Of a stretch of DNA of 64,000 nt, positions 51,976 to 60,556 are shown piece by piece. Under the pieces are notes generated by a model. That model did no database searches and was not told the DNA's origin. It saw only the letters and a list, made by a program, of their open reading frames with translations. A program made the position numbers and the translations under genes. Position 1 is the stretch's first letter. Each line of letters starts with the position of its first letter. The DNA lies in contig NZ_BBWU01000042.1 of NCBI RefSeq assembly GCF_000974765.1, positions 1-64,000 on the forward strand. Reading direction: 5' to 3'. This DNA comes from Sphingomonas changbaiensis NBRC 104936 (GTDB lineage Bacteria; Pseudomonadota; Alphaproteobacteria; Sphingomonadales; Sphingomonadaceae).

Positions 51976-53006
51976 GCGATCGGGACGACGCGCGCTGGAT
52001 GGGCGCGGCGCTGGCGCTGGCCGAGCGCGGCCGCGGCCGGACCGCACCCAATCCCAATGTCGGCTGTGTAATCGTCAGGGAAGGCCGCGTCGTCGGACGC
52101 GGCTGGACGCAGCCGGGCGGACGGCCGCACGCCGAAGCGATGGCGCTGGCGGAAGCCGGCGCGGAGTCGCGCAGCGCGACTTTGTACGTCACGCTGGAAC
52201 CGTGCGCGCACCGTAGCGAGCGCGGGCCCGCCTGCGCCGACCTGATCGTCGAAGCCGGGCTGGCGCGGGTCATCGCGGCGGTCGAGGACCCCGATCCGCG
52301 CACCGCCGGCGGCGGGTTCGAGCAGCTGCGCGACGCCGGAATCGCGGTGAGCAAGGGTGTGCGCGAGAGCGAAGCGCTGCGATCGTTCGCCGGGTTTATC
52401 GCGCGTCGGCGCTATGGGCGGCCGCATGGGACGCTGAAGATCGCACTGTCGCTCGACGGCCGCATCGCGCTTTGCGACGGGAGCAGCCGCTGGATCACCG
52501 GCGAACCCGCTCGCGCTCACGCCCATCTGGAGCGCAGCCGCCACGAAGCGATCCTGGTCGGGCGCGGGACTTGGGAAGCGGACGCGCCGAAGCTGGACGT
52601 GCGGTTGGAGGGGCTTGAGGATCGGTCGCCTCAGCGCGTCGTCTTGACCTCGAGTCCGTTCGTTTCGAGCGAAGTCGAGAAACGGTCAGGTGCCGAGCAG
52701 TCGCTTCTCGACTGCGCTCGAAGCGAACGGGGTTGGACTGCGATCGGTTCGCCCGACCAAATCGCCACTCTCCCCGCCGACCACCTGCTCGTCGAAGGCG
52801 GCGCCGAGACCGCCGCCGCTTTCCTCCGCGCCGACCTGATCGATCGCCTGCTCCTCTACCGCGCGCCGATTCTGATCGGCGCCGGCAAGAGCGCGATCGG
52901 CGACATCGGTCTTGCGGACCTCGCCGCCGCGCACGGGTGGTGGGAAATGGTGGACGCGCGCCAGCTTGGCAGCGACCGGCTCGAAGTCTACGAGCGGCGC
53001 CGATAA
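51963..53006 (+). CDS. ribD: Riboflavin biosynthesis deaminase/reductase RibD, with a palindrome-encoded insert
   Basis: A bifunctional enzyme: the N-terminal cytidine-deaminase fold has H56-A-E58 and C81/C91 as zinc ligands, and the C-terminal reductase starts near LKIALSLDGRIA. Residues 232-256 are encoded by a 75-bp copy of the dispersed palindrome (52656-52730), exactly 25 codons with no frameshift. The insert sits after RVVLTSS and before WTAIGSPDQIATLPADHLLVEGG, in a loop region of the reductase. The GTG at 51963 is the most likely start. Confidence 0.93.
   Translation: MGLLSDRDDARWMGAALALAERGRGRTAPNPNVGCVIVREGRVVGRGWTQPGGRPHAEAMALAEAGAESRSATLYVTLEPCAHRSERGPACADLIVEAGLARVIAAVEDPDPRTAGGGFEQLRDAGIAVSKGVRESEALRSFAGFIARRRYGRPHGTLKIALSLDGRIALCDGSSRWITGEPARAHAHLERSRHEAILVGRGTWEADAPKLDVRLEGLEDRSPQRVVLTSSPFVSSEVEKRSGAEQSLLDCARSERGWTAIGSPDQIATLPADHLLVEGGAETAAAFLRADLIDRLLLYRAPILIGAGKSAIGDIGLADLAAAHGWWEMVDARQLGSDRLEVYERRR
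52656..52730. repeat. Dispersed palindrome, copy 6 (in frame in ribD)
   Basis: A 75-bp copy, 2 bp longer than the usual 73 bp and the only one fully inside the middle of a coding region. Its length is a multiple of three. The first arm encodes PFVSSEVEKR, the same frame as in ccmA copy 1. Confidence 0.93.
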
Positions 53007-53617
53007 TGTTCACCGGGATCATCACAGACGTCGGAGCGATCGACTCCGTCGAAACGCGGGGCGACACGCGCGTCGTCATCAGCACCGCTTACGACACCAG
53101 CACCGTCGACCTCGGCGCATCAATCGCCTGCTCGGGCGTGTGCCTGACGGTCGTCGACAAGGGACCGGGCTGGTTCGCGGTCGATGTATCCGGCGAGACG
53201 ATCAGCCGCACCGCCCAGGGCCAGTGGGGCGCCGGCCGCAAACTCAATCTCGAACGCGCGATGAAGCTGGGCGAGGAACTGGGCGGCCACATCGTCACCG
53301 GCCATGTCGACGGCATCGCCGAAGTGGTCGGCATCCGCCCGGAAGGCGATTCGAAGCGGATCGGCTTTCGCGTGCCCTCCGACCTCGCGCCGTTCATCGC
53401 GCCCAAGGGCTCGATCACCGTCGACGGCGTGTCGCTGACCGTCAACGAGGTGCAGGACCAGGCGGACGGCTCGACGCATTTCTCCGTGAACCTGATCCCG
53501 CACACCCAGGCGGTCACCACATTGGGCACGCTCGGGCAGGGCCAGGCGGTGAATATCGAAATCGACGTGCTCGCTCGCTATTTGCAACGCATGGAGGCCT
53601 ATCGTGGCACACGCTGA
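53006..53617 (+). CDS. ribE: Riboflavin synthase alpha subunit
   Basis: A 203-residue protein that dismutates two lumazines to riboflavin. MFTGII at the start is the canonical N-terminus, followed by two lumazine-binding repeats (for example GVCLTVVD and GVSLTVNE, GGHIVTGHVDG). The ATG overlaps the ribD stop by 1 nt and the 3' end overlaps ribB. Confidence 0.96.
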   Translation: MFTGIITDVGAIDSVETRGDTRVVISTAYDTSTVDLGASIACSGVCLTVVDKGPGWFAVDVSGETISRTAQGQWGAGRKLNLERAMKLGEELGGHIVTGHVDGIAEVVGIRPEGDSKRIGFRVPSDLAPFIAPKGSITVDGVSLTVNEVQDQADGSTHFSVNLIPHTQAVTTLGTLGQGQAVNIEIDVLARYLQRMEAYRGTR

Positions 53618-54752
53618 AGTCAGCCGGCTCCGCCACGGCTATCTGTCGGCGCCCGAAGAGATCATCGACGAGGCGCGCAACGGCCGCATGTTCATCCTGG
53701 TCGACGATGAGGACCGGGAGAATGAAGGCGACCTCGTCATTCCCGCGCAGATGGCGACGCCGGACGCGGTTAATTTCATGGCGAAGCATGGCCGCGGCCT
53801 GATCTGCCTCGCACTCGCCAAAAGCCGGGTCGACCAGCTCGGCCTCAACCTGATGAGCCGCAACAACGGCACGCGGCACGAAACCGCCTTCACCGTTTCG
53901 ATCGAGGCGCGTCAGGGCGTCACCACCGGCATTTCGGCGGCCGACCGCGCGCGCACCATCTCCGTCGCGATCGACGGCACCAAGGGCGCCGACGACATCG
54001 TGACTCCCGGCCATGTCTTCCCGCTGGTCGCGCGCGAAGGCGGCGTGCTGGTGCGCGCCGGGCACACCGAAGCAGCCGTGGATGTATCGCGGCTGGCCGG
54101 CCTCAACCCCTCCGGCGTGATCTGCGAGATCATGAAGGACGACGGCACGATGGCGCGGCTGGACGACCTCGTCGCCTTCGCCCAGCTCCACAACCTGAAG
54201 ATCGGCACGATCCGCGACCTGATCGCCTACCGCCGCCGCCACGATCATCTGGTCGAACGCCGCGCGGAGATGAACTTTCACAGCCGCTGGGGCGGGGACT
54301 GGAAGGCGATCACGTTCGTCAACAAGGTGACCGGCGACGAACTGATCGCGCTTCAGAAGGGCAAGGTCGATCCCGCCAAGCCGACGCTGGTGCGGATGCA
54401 CACCATGTCGATGTTCGTCGATGTGTTCGGCGAGGAGAATGAACGCTCAGGCCTTCTTCCGCAGTCGATGCAGGCGATCGGCGAAGCGGGCGCAGGCGTG
54501 GTGGTCGTGATCAACAAGCCGATGAAGGGAATCGTCAGCCGCTTCATGCAGCTGCGCGCCGAGGGCAAGGGCGCGGGCGATCCGCAGATCGAGGAATTGC
54601 GCGACTATGGCATCGGCGCCCAAATTCTCGCCGAGCTGGGCGTCCACGACATGGTGCTGCTGACCAACACGCATCACACGCTGGTCGGCCTTGAAGGCTA
54701 TGGCCTATCGATCGTCGGCGAGCAGCCGATCCCGGGCACGGGCGGGGAATAG
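53604..54752 (+). CDS. ribB: 3,4-dihydroxy-2-butanone-4-phosphate synthase with a degenerate GTP cyclohydrolase II domain
   Basis: A 382-residue two-domain protein. The DHBP synthase part (1-205) has DDEDRENEGDL and the typical HGRGLICLA, and is complete. The second part (from about 206) resembles GTP cyclohydrolase II, but the zinc Cys residues of CLTGD..SLRCDCG are replaced by SMFVDVFGEENERSG and there is no Cys anywhere in this domain. It is probably not a cyclohydrolase. The GTG start overlaps ribE. Confidence 0.93.
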   Translation: MAHAEVSRLRHGYLSAPEEIIDEARNGRMFILVDDEDRENEGDLVIPAQMATPDAVNFMAKHGRGLICLALAKSRVDQLGLNLMSRNNGTRHETAFTVSIEARQGVTTGISAADRARTISVAIDGTKGADDIVTPGHVFPLVAREGGVLVRAGHTEAAVDVSRLAGLNPSGVICEIMKDDGTMARLDDLVAFAQLHNLKIGTIRDLIAYRRRHDHLVERRAEMNFHSRWGGDWKAITFVNKVTGDELIALQKGKVDPAKPTLVRMHTMSMFVDVFGEENERSGLLPQSMQAIGEAGAGVVVVINKPMKGIVSRFMQLRAEGKGAGDPQIEELRDYGIGAQILAELGVHDMVLLTNTHHTLVGLEGYGLSIVGEQPIPGTGGE

Positions 54753-54759
54753 GTCCAAT

Positions 54760-54845
54760 CGTCACCCCGGACTTGATCCGGGGTCCACCTTCTTGGCGGG
54801 GTGGAGCGAGAAAAAGGTGGATGCCGGATCAAGTCCGGCATGACG
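54760..54845. repeat. Palindrome of the CGTCACCCCGGACTTGATCC type
   Basis: Imperfect long arms, starting CGTCACCCCGGACTTGATCC and ending AAGTCCGGCATGACG. It lies between ribB and ribH, 10 nt before the ribH ATG; its end abuts the ribH ribosome binding site GGAGGG. Confidence 0.88.
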
Positions 54846-54855
54846 GAGGGAGTTG

Positions 54856-55278
54856 ATGGCGAAAATCCTAATCGTCGAAGCGCGGTTTTACGATCATCTG
54901 AACGACCTGCTGCTCGAAGGCGCGCGCACGGCGATCGAAGCGGCGGGGCATGAGCATGAGACGATCACCGTGCCCGGCGCGCTCGAAGTGCCTGCGGCGA
55001 TCGCGCTGGCGGCGGAGTCCGGGCGTTATGACGCGTTCGTCGCGCTGGGCGTCGTGATCCGCGGCGAAACCTATCATTTCGAGATCGTCTCGAACGAAAG
55101 CGCGCGCGGGATCATGGCCCTGACCCTCGACGGCCTCGCGATCGGCAACGGCATCCTGACGGTCGAGGACGAAGCCCAGGCCCTCGCCCGCGCGCGCCGG
55201 ACGGAGAAGGACAAAGGCGGCGAAGCGGCCAAGGCGGCGCTTGCGATGCTGGCGCTGAAAGAGCGGTTTGGCGGGTAA
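54856..55278 (+). CDS. ribH: 6,7-dimethyl-8-ribityllumazine synthase
   Basis: A 140-residue enzyme giving the lumazine precursor of riboflavin; it forms icosahedral or pentameric shells. [11 protein letters not shown] and [20 protein letters not shown] are diagnostic; the catalytic His is in YHFE. The ATG at 54856 is preceded by GGAGGG. It is the last gene of the rib operon. Confidence 0.95.
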   Translation: MAKILIVEARFYDHLNDLLLEGARTAIEAAGHEHETITVPGALEVPAAIALAAESGRYDAFVALGVVIRGETYHFEIVSNESARGIMALTLDGLAIGNGILTVEDEAQALARARRTEKDKGGEAAKAALAMLALKERFGG

Positions 55279-55284
55279 AAAATC

Positions 55285-55357
55285 CCGTTCGTTTCGAGCG
55301 AAGTCGAGAAACCGGGCACGGCAGCCAGCGCTTCTCGACTTCGCTCGAAGCGAACGG
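55285..55357. repeat. Dispersed palindrome, copy 7
   Basis: A 73-bp copy starting 6 nt after the ribH stop, upstream of the P450 gene. It may end the rib transcript. Confidence 0.9.
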
Positions 55358-55420
55358 ATTCGGGTTGTGAACTCGATGCGCCACAACTTATACTCCTGTC
55401 AGTAGCACCGGAGTCCGCCG

Positions 55421-56794
55421 ATGGCGCTTGCCCACAGGATCGAAGCCAATCCGCATTGGCTGCCGCGCAACCCGAAGCATGCGACCGACCGCATTCCGGG
55501 CGAGGATGGCTGGCCGGTTTTCGGCAACACCTTCCCGCTGCTGAAGGACCCGCCGGGGTTCGCGCGGCGGATGGTCGGCAAATACGGTCTCGTCTACCGC
55601 AACAACGCGTTCGGCGGGCGCCAGGTGAACCTGGTCGGGCCCGAGGCCAACGAGCTGGTGCTGTTCGACCGCGACAAGCTGTTTTCATCTGAACAAGGCT
55701 GGGGGCCGACGCTGAACCTGGTGTTCCCGCGCGGCCTGATGCTGATGGATTTCGACAAGCATCGCGCGGACCGGCGGACGCTCTCCGTCGCGTTCAAGCC
55801 CGAGCCGATGCGCCATTATGCCGAGCAGCTGAACAGCGGCATTGCCGAGGCGGTCACGGGCTGGGCCAACCGCCCGATCCGCTTTTATGACGCGATCAAG
55901 CAGTTGAGCCTCGACCTCGCCGCGACCAGCTTTCTCGGCATGCCGCTCGGGCCCGAGTCCCAGCGCATCAACAAGGCGTTCGTCGACGAGGTCCAGGCCT
56001 CGATCGCGCCCATCCGCTCGCCGATTCCGGGCACCGCGATGCACCGGGGCGTCAAGGCGCGCGACTATCTGATCGACCTGTTCCTGCGCGAGATACCGGC
56101 GCGGCGAACCGGCGACGGGCAGGATTTCTTTTCGCAATTCTGCCGGGCGGTCGATGAGGACGGGCAGCCGCTCTCCGACCAGGCGATCGCCGATCACATG
56201 AACTTCCTGATGATGGCGGCGCACGACACGATCACCTCGTCCGCGACCAGCCTGGTCATGCTGCTCGGTCGCAACGCGGAATGGCAGGACCGGCTGCGCG
56301 AGGAGATCGCATCGCTCGGCCTCAATGACGACGAGGGCATTCCCTATGGCCAGCTGGATCGCCTGGTGCTGACCGAATATGCGTTCAAGGAAGCGCTCAG
56401 GATCATGCCGCCGGTGCCCTCGATGCCACGCCGGGCGCTGAGAGACTTCGAGTTCCGCGGCTACCGCATCCCGGCCGGCACCTTCATCGGCATCAATATC
56501 GGCTACACGCACCATATGCCGGAGCACTGGCCCGATCCGGACAGGTTCGACCCGATGCGCTTCACGCCCGAAGCATCGCGGGGACGGCACAAATATGCGT
56601 GGGTGCCGTTCGGCGGCGGCGCGCACATGTGCCTGGGCCTGCATTTCGCGACGATGCAGGTGCGCATCCTGATGACGCACCTGCTGCGCCGCTACCGGAT
56701 CGAGCTCGAGCCGGGCGCCGGGGAGAAATGGCAATATTTCCCGATTCCGCGCCCGAAGGATGGGCTGCCGGTCCGGATGGTCGCGTTGAACTAA
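55421..56794 (+). CDS. Cytochrome P450
   Basis: A 457-residue soluble P450. The heme-binding loop is FGGGAHMCLG with the Cys ligand, the I-helix has AAHDTITSS (acid-alcohol pair) and the K-helix ExxR is in KEALRIMPP. The N-terminus has the usual proline-rich IPGEDGWPVFGNT. No redox partner gene is next to it. The substrate is unknown; CYP26/CYP51-like folds are the nearest in general look. Confidence 0.93.
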   Translation: MALAHRIEANPHWLPRNPKHATDRIPGEDGWPVFGNTFPLLKDPPGFARRMVGKYGLVYRNNAFGGRQVNLVGPEANELVLFDRDKLFSSEQGWGPTLNLVFPRGLMLMDFDKHRADRRTLSVAFKPEPMRHYAEQLNSGIAEAVTGWANRPIRFYDAIKQLSLDLAATSFLGMPLGPESQRINKAFVDEVQASIAPIRSPIPGTAMHRGVKARDYLIDLFLREIPARRTGDGQDFFSQFCRAVDEDGQPLSDQAIADHMNFLMMAAHDTITSSATSLVMLLGRNAEWQDRLREEIASLGLNDDEGIPYGQLDRLVLTEYAFKEALRIMPPVPSMPRRALRDFEFRGYRIPAGTFIGINIGYTHHMPEHWPDPDRFDPMRFTPEASRGRHKYAWVPFGGGAHMCLGLHFATMQVRILMTHLLRRYRIELEPGAGEKWQYFPIPRPKDGLPVRMVALN

Positions 56795-56798
56795 TCCC

Positions 56799-56816
56799 TC
56801 TCCCGCTTGCGGGAGA
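56799..56816. terminator. Hairpin between convergent genes
   Basis: A palindrome TCTCCCGCTTGCGGGAGA between the P450 and OYE stops. It shares the core CTCCCGCTTGCGGGAG with the repeat at 43073-43172. Confidence 0.65.
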
Positions 56817-56827
56817 AGGCCAAGTTG

Positions 56828-57913
56828 CTAAGCCGCCTTCGCCAGCGTCGGATAGTCGATGTATCCCTCCGGCCCCTGGCTGTACCAGGTCGCCATATTG
56901 TCGGGCTGGAGCGGCGCGCCGACGCGGAGGCGCTCGACCAGATCGGGGTTCGAGATGAACGGACGCCCGAACGCGATCGCGTCCGCAAGTCCGTCCGCAA
57001 GGTCCGCTTCGGCGCGCGCCAGGTCATAATCCTGGTTCAGCACCAGCGGGCGATCGAACACCGGCCGGATCGCGGGCGAGACTTTGGCCTGGTCCGACTT
57101 GCCGAAAGTGCCGTCCGGGCCCTGCTCACGCAATTCCAGGAACGCGATGCCGATCTCGTTCAGCGCCCTGGCGGCGGGCACGAACACGGCCGCGGGATCG
57201 CTGTCCTCGACGCCCTGGCTGTTGCCGTTCGGCGAGAAGCGGACCGCCGTGCGATCGGCCCCCATCTCGCCCGCGACCGCTTCGGCGATCTCACGGAGCA
57301 GGCGAATGCGGTTCTCTGGCGTGCCGCCATAGCGGTCGGTGCGTAGATTCGCGCTCTCGCGCAGGAATTGGTCGATCAGATAACCATTGGCGGCATGGAT
57401 CTGGACGCCGTCGAACCCCGCTGCCTTCGCGTTGCGGGTCGCGCGGCGATAATCCTCGAGCAATCGCGGCACTTCGGCCACGTCCAGCGGCCGCGCCTCG
57501 GCATAGGGCTGCTTGCCGTCATAGGTGTGGGCATTGGCCGGCGCAGTCGTCGCCGAAGAGGAGACCGGCTTTTCGCCGCCCAGGAAGCTCGGATGGACGA
57601 TCCGGCCCATATGCCAGAGCTGGACGAAGATCCGGCCGCCTTCCTTGTGCACGGCGTCTGTGACCGGCTTCCACGCCTCCACCTGCTCGTCGCTCCAAAT
57701 GCCCGGCGCATAAGGCCAGCCGAGCCCTTCACGACTGATCCCGGTCGCTTCGGTGATGATCAGCCCGGCATCCGCGCGTTGCGCATAATAGTCGGGCATC
57801 AGCGCGCTGGGCACATGCTCCCGGCTCGAACGGCCGCGGGTCAGCGGCGCCATCAGGATGCGGTTGGGGGCGGCGACCGCCCCAAGCTGTATCGGATCGA
57901 AAAGACTCGCCAT
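56828..57913 (-). CDS. Alkene reductase (old yellow enzyme, NemA-like)
   Basis: A 361-residue FMN enzyme that reduces activated alkenes or nitro compounds. The FMN barrel has FVQLWHMGRIVHPS, GVQIHAANGYLIDQFLRESANLRTDRYGG (His-Asn substrate pair) and AIAFGRPFISNPDLVERL. The ATG at 57913 is the family start. It converges on the P450 gene and diverges from the EamA gene. Confidence 0.93.
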   Translation of the reverse strand: MASLFDPIQLGAVAAPNRILMAPLTRGRSSREHVPSALMPDYYAQRADAGLIITEATGISREGLGWPYAPGIWSDEQVEAWKPVTDAVHKEGGRIFVQLWHMGRIVHPSFLGGEKPVSSSATTAPANAHTYDGKQPYAEARPLDVAEVPRLLEDYRRATRNAKAAGFDGVQIHAANGYLIDQFLRESANLRTDRYGGTPENRIRLLREIAEAVAGEMGADRTAVRFSPNGNSQGVEDSDPAAVFVPAARALNEIGIAFLELREQGPDGTFGKSDQAKVSPAIRPVFDRPLVLNQDYDLARAEADLADGLADAIAFGRPFISNPDLVERLRVGAPLQPDNMATWYSQGPEGYIDYPTLAKAA

Positions 57914-57960
57914 CGCTCGGTCTCCTTTTGCAAGCGGGAGATAGGAGACTAAGGGGCCGC

Positions 57961-58899
57961 ATGCACGGGTCCGCTCATTCAAAAAAAAGTTTTGCCGGCG
58001 AAAGCAGCCTCGCGTTCGTGGCGTTGCTGGCCGGCAATGTCGCTCTGGCATTCGGCCCGCTGTTCGTGCGCATGGCGAGCACCGACGCGCATATCGGGCC
58101 GGTTGCCGCCGCGTTCTGGCGGCTTCTGCTCGCCGCGCCGTTGCTGTTGTTGATGACACGCGTGACCCGCCAGCCGATCGGCCGCCTCGCTCCGGCGATG
58201 TGGGTGACGGTCGTGCTGGCCGGCATCTTTTTCGCAGGCGACCTCGGCACCTGGCATCTGGGCATCCTCAAGACCAAGCTCGCCAACGCGACGCTGATCG
58301 GCAATTGCGCCAGCCTGATGTTCCCGCTCTACGGGTTCGTGGTCGCGCGGGCCTGGCCGTCGCGGGGGCAGGCGCTGGCGCTGTTGCTCGCCGCGCTGGG
58401 TGCCGGACTGATGATGGGCCGCTCTTATGAACTGTCGCCGCAGAACCTGGTCGGCGACCTGCTGTGCCTGCTCGCGGGCATCCTCTACACTTTCTACCTG
58501 ATCGCGATCGACCGTGCCCGCGGGCGGCTGCAGCCCTGGCCGGTGCTCGCGCTCTCGACGGTTTTCGGCGTCCTGCCGCTGCTGATCTTCGCCTGGGGTC
58601 TAGGCGAGCGGATCTGGCCCGATGCCTGGGGCCCGCTGATCGCGCTCGCATTGGTCAGCCAGCTGATCGGGCAGGGACTTCTCGTCTACGCGATGGGCCA
58701 TGTCCGGCCGCTGGTGACCGGATTGACCTTCCTGCTGCAGCCAGCCATTGCGGCGGCGATCGGCTGGATCGGATATGGCGAAGAGCTGGCCGCGGCCGAC
58801 TGGATCGGCGCTGCCCTGGTTGCGGCCGCAATCGTCGCCGTACGGCGACCAGCGGCGATCTCTGCGCCGCCGGCCGCCCAGGATCACACGGCCAGATAG
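57961..58899 (+). CDS. EamA/DMT-family transporter
   Basis: A 312-residue permease of ten helices. Conserved parts include NVALAFGPLFVRMA, KTKLANATLIGNCASLMFPLYG and PLVTGLTFLLQPAIAAAIGW. The substrate is unknown. It differs from the EamA protein at 38755 in sequence. The ATG at 57961 is preceded by a weak ribosome binding site. Its 3' end overlaps the PuuD-like gene by 16 nt. Confidence 0.88.
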   Translation: MHGSAHSKKSFAGESSLAFVALLAGNVALAFGPLFVRMASTDAHIGPVAAAFWRLLLAAPLLLLMTRVTRQPIGRLAPAMWVTVVLAGIFFAGDLGTWHLGILKTKLANATLIGNCASLMFPLYGFVVARAWPSRGQALALLLAALGAGLMMGRSYELSPQNLVGDLLCLLAGILYTFYLIAIDRARGRLQPWPVLALSTVFGVLPLLIFAWGLGERIWPDAWGPLIALALVSQLIGQGLLVYAMGHVRPLVTGLTFLLQPAIAAAIGWIGYGEELAAADWIGAALVAAAIVAVRRPAAISAPPAAQDHTAR

Positions 58900-59477
58900 G
58901 CCTGCGTCACCATGCAATAGAGCATCGGGATCGACAGCAGGGTGTTGGTCCGCGATGCGATCAGCCCGATCGTGGCGGAGCGCGCCTTGCTTGCGTCATC
59001 AGCGGCGACCAGGCCGAGCACGCGCTTCTGGTTGGGCCAGATCACGAACCAGACATTGGCGGCCATGATGATCGCCAGCCACATGCCGGTGCCGATCACG
59101 CGATAGGGCGGCTGGAACGTCAATGCCTCGGCGACGTAGGGATCGCGCCCCGGCCAGGGCGTGCCCGCGACGATCAGGCCGGTGACCAGCGTCCAGATCG
59201 CTCCCCAGCGGAACCAGAACAAAGCTTCCGGCGCGATATATTTGGAAACGCCCGGCTTCAGCTCTGCCGGCACCCTCGGCATGATCGGCGTCTGCACGAA
59301 GTTGAAATAATAGAGCAGGCCGATCCACATGATCCCGCCCAGCACATGCAGGAACAGGAAAAAGCTTCGCCAATAATCGCCGACCATCTTGTCGCGGTGC
59401 AGGACGAACATGACGATGACGAGCAACACGACGCTGACGGCGATGACTGCTTTCAGGTTGGCAAAGAATTTAGCCAT
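58884..59477 (-). CDS. PuuD-like integral membrane protein (urate hydroxylase-type domain)
   Basis: A 197-residue protein with about five helices. FLFLHVLGGIMWIGLLYYFNFVQTPIMP and WFRWGAIWTLVTGLIVAGTP are PuuD-family motifs. PuuD enzymes convert urate to 5-hydroxyisourate and have a C-terminal cytochrome c domain, which is missing here. The role may therefore differ. Confidence 0.75.
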   Translation of the reverse strand: MAKFFANLKAVIAVSVVLLVIVMFVLHRDKMVGDYWRSFFLFLHVLGGIMWIGLLYYFNFVQTPIMPRVPAELKPGVSKYIAPEALFWFRWGAIWTLVTGLIVAGTPWPGRDPYVAEALTFQPPYRVIGTGMWLAIIMAANVWFVIWPNQKRVLGLVAADDASKARSATIGLIASRTNTLLSIPMLYCMVTQAYLAV

Positions 59478-59604
59478 GACGAGCCCCTCTTATGTCGTTG
59501 ATGGCGCGAAACGATTAGCATGGGCGGCGAATCCTGTCACCGCCCCGTTCGACGGCCGCGGCGTCGCTCGGGACAGGCTTGGCCCCGGCGACTGGAAGGC
59601 CTAG

Positions 59605-60276
59605 ATGAGACCCATGGCCGATCTGCACGCCGATCCGACCCTTGACGAAGTGCGCGCCCATCTCGCGCCGCTGCTGCCTGCCCACGCCGCCTTTGACGGC
59701 TGGAGCCCGGAGGCGGTGACGCTCGCGGCCGGGCAGGCCGGGGTCGATCCGGACATTGCCCGCCTCGCCTTCAAGGACGGCGCGGTCCAGATGATCGACG
59801 CCTGGTTTCGATCGATCGATCACCGCATGGCCGAGAAGCTTCCGGCCGAGACGCTCGCCGCGATGAAAATCCGCGAACGGATCACGGAGCTGGTCTGGGC
59901 ACGGATAGCGATTGTCGCGCCCGATCGCGAAGCGCTGCGGCGCGCGCTCGCGATTCTGGCGATGCCGCAAAACGCGTCCAGGGCGGCACGGATGGGCTGG
60001 CGGGCGGTCGACCTGATGTGGCAGCTGGCCGGCGACAAGGCGACCGACTTTAATCACTATACCAAGCGCGTCACGCTGGGCGCGGTCTACGCCTCGACCG
60101 TGCTCGCGCTGCTCGACGATGAAACGGCGGACCTGAGCGACACCCGTGCATTCCTTGAGCGCCGGATCGAGAACGTCATGCGGTTCGAGCGCTTCAAGGC
60201 GGATTTCAAGGCCCGCGCCGAGCATCGGCCCAGCCTCTCCCGGTTCATCGGCCGGCTGCGCTATCCCGCTATTTAG
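59605..60276 (+). CDS. COQ9-family protein
   Basis: A 223-residue protein of ubiquinone synthesis. The C-terminal motif IENVMRFERFKADFKARAE and the TetR-like helical middle with DLMWQLAGDKATDFNHYTKRVTLGAVYASTV are COQ9 hallmarks. COQ9 binds lipid and aids COQ7. The ATG at 59605 has GGAAGG 5 nt upstream. Confidence 0.93.
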   Translation: MRPMADLHADPTLDEVRAHLAPLLPAHAAFDGWSPEAVTLAAGQAGVDPDIARLAFKDGAVQMIDAWFRSIDHRMAEKLPAETLAAMKIRERITELVWARIAIVAPDREALRRALAILAMPQNASRAARMGWRAVDLMWQLAGDKATDFNHYTKRVTLGAVYASTVLALLDDETADLSDTRAFLERRIENVMRFERFKADFKARAEHRPSLSRFIGRLRYPAI

Positions 60277-60280
60277 CGTT

Positions 60281-60293
60281 ATTGATAATCAAT
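60281..60293. promoter_or_regulatory. Candidate Fur operator
   Basis: ATTGATAATCAAT is a perfect 13-bp palindrome and contains TGATAATCA, the centre of the Fur box. It lies 23 nt before the feoA ATG and just after the COQ9 stop. AT-rich in a GC-rich region. Confidence 0.65.
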
Positions 60294-60316
60294 CGCAGCA
60301 AGCTTATTGAAGGCTC

Positions 60317-60556
60317 ATGCGTCTCAGTGACCTTCCGCTGCGCAAGGCCGCGCACATCAGCGAGATCGACTGGTCGTCGCTCGGCGAGGCCGAGGCAAAG
60401 CGGCTGCGCGAGCTCGGCTTCGACGAGGGCGTGGCGATCGAGGCCCTGCACAGCGGCAGCTTCTTCAGCCGCGATCCGATCGCCTTTCGCGTCGGCCGCA
60501 TGACGGTTGCGATTCGCCGCGCCCAGGCAAGCGCGATCCGCGTCGCGCTCGCATGA
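60317..60556 (+). CDS. feoA: Ferrous iron transport protein A
   Basis: A 79-residue SH3-like protein that assists FeoB. LRELGFDEGVAIEALHSG and DPIAFRVGRMTVAIRRAQA are family motifs. It overlaps feoB by 4 nt. GAAGG is just upstream. Confidence 0.9.
   Translation: MRLSDLPLRKAAHISEIDWSSLGEAEAKRLRELGFDEGVAIEALHSGSFFSRDPIAFRVGRMTVAIRRAQASAIRVALA

Noticed and set aside
52650-52740. Possible frameshift or pseudogene in ribD at the repeat
   Set aside because: The frame is kept across the 75 bp and the reductase motifs continue after it, so ribD appears intact.
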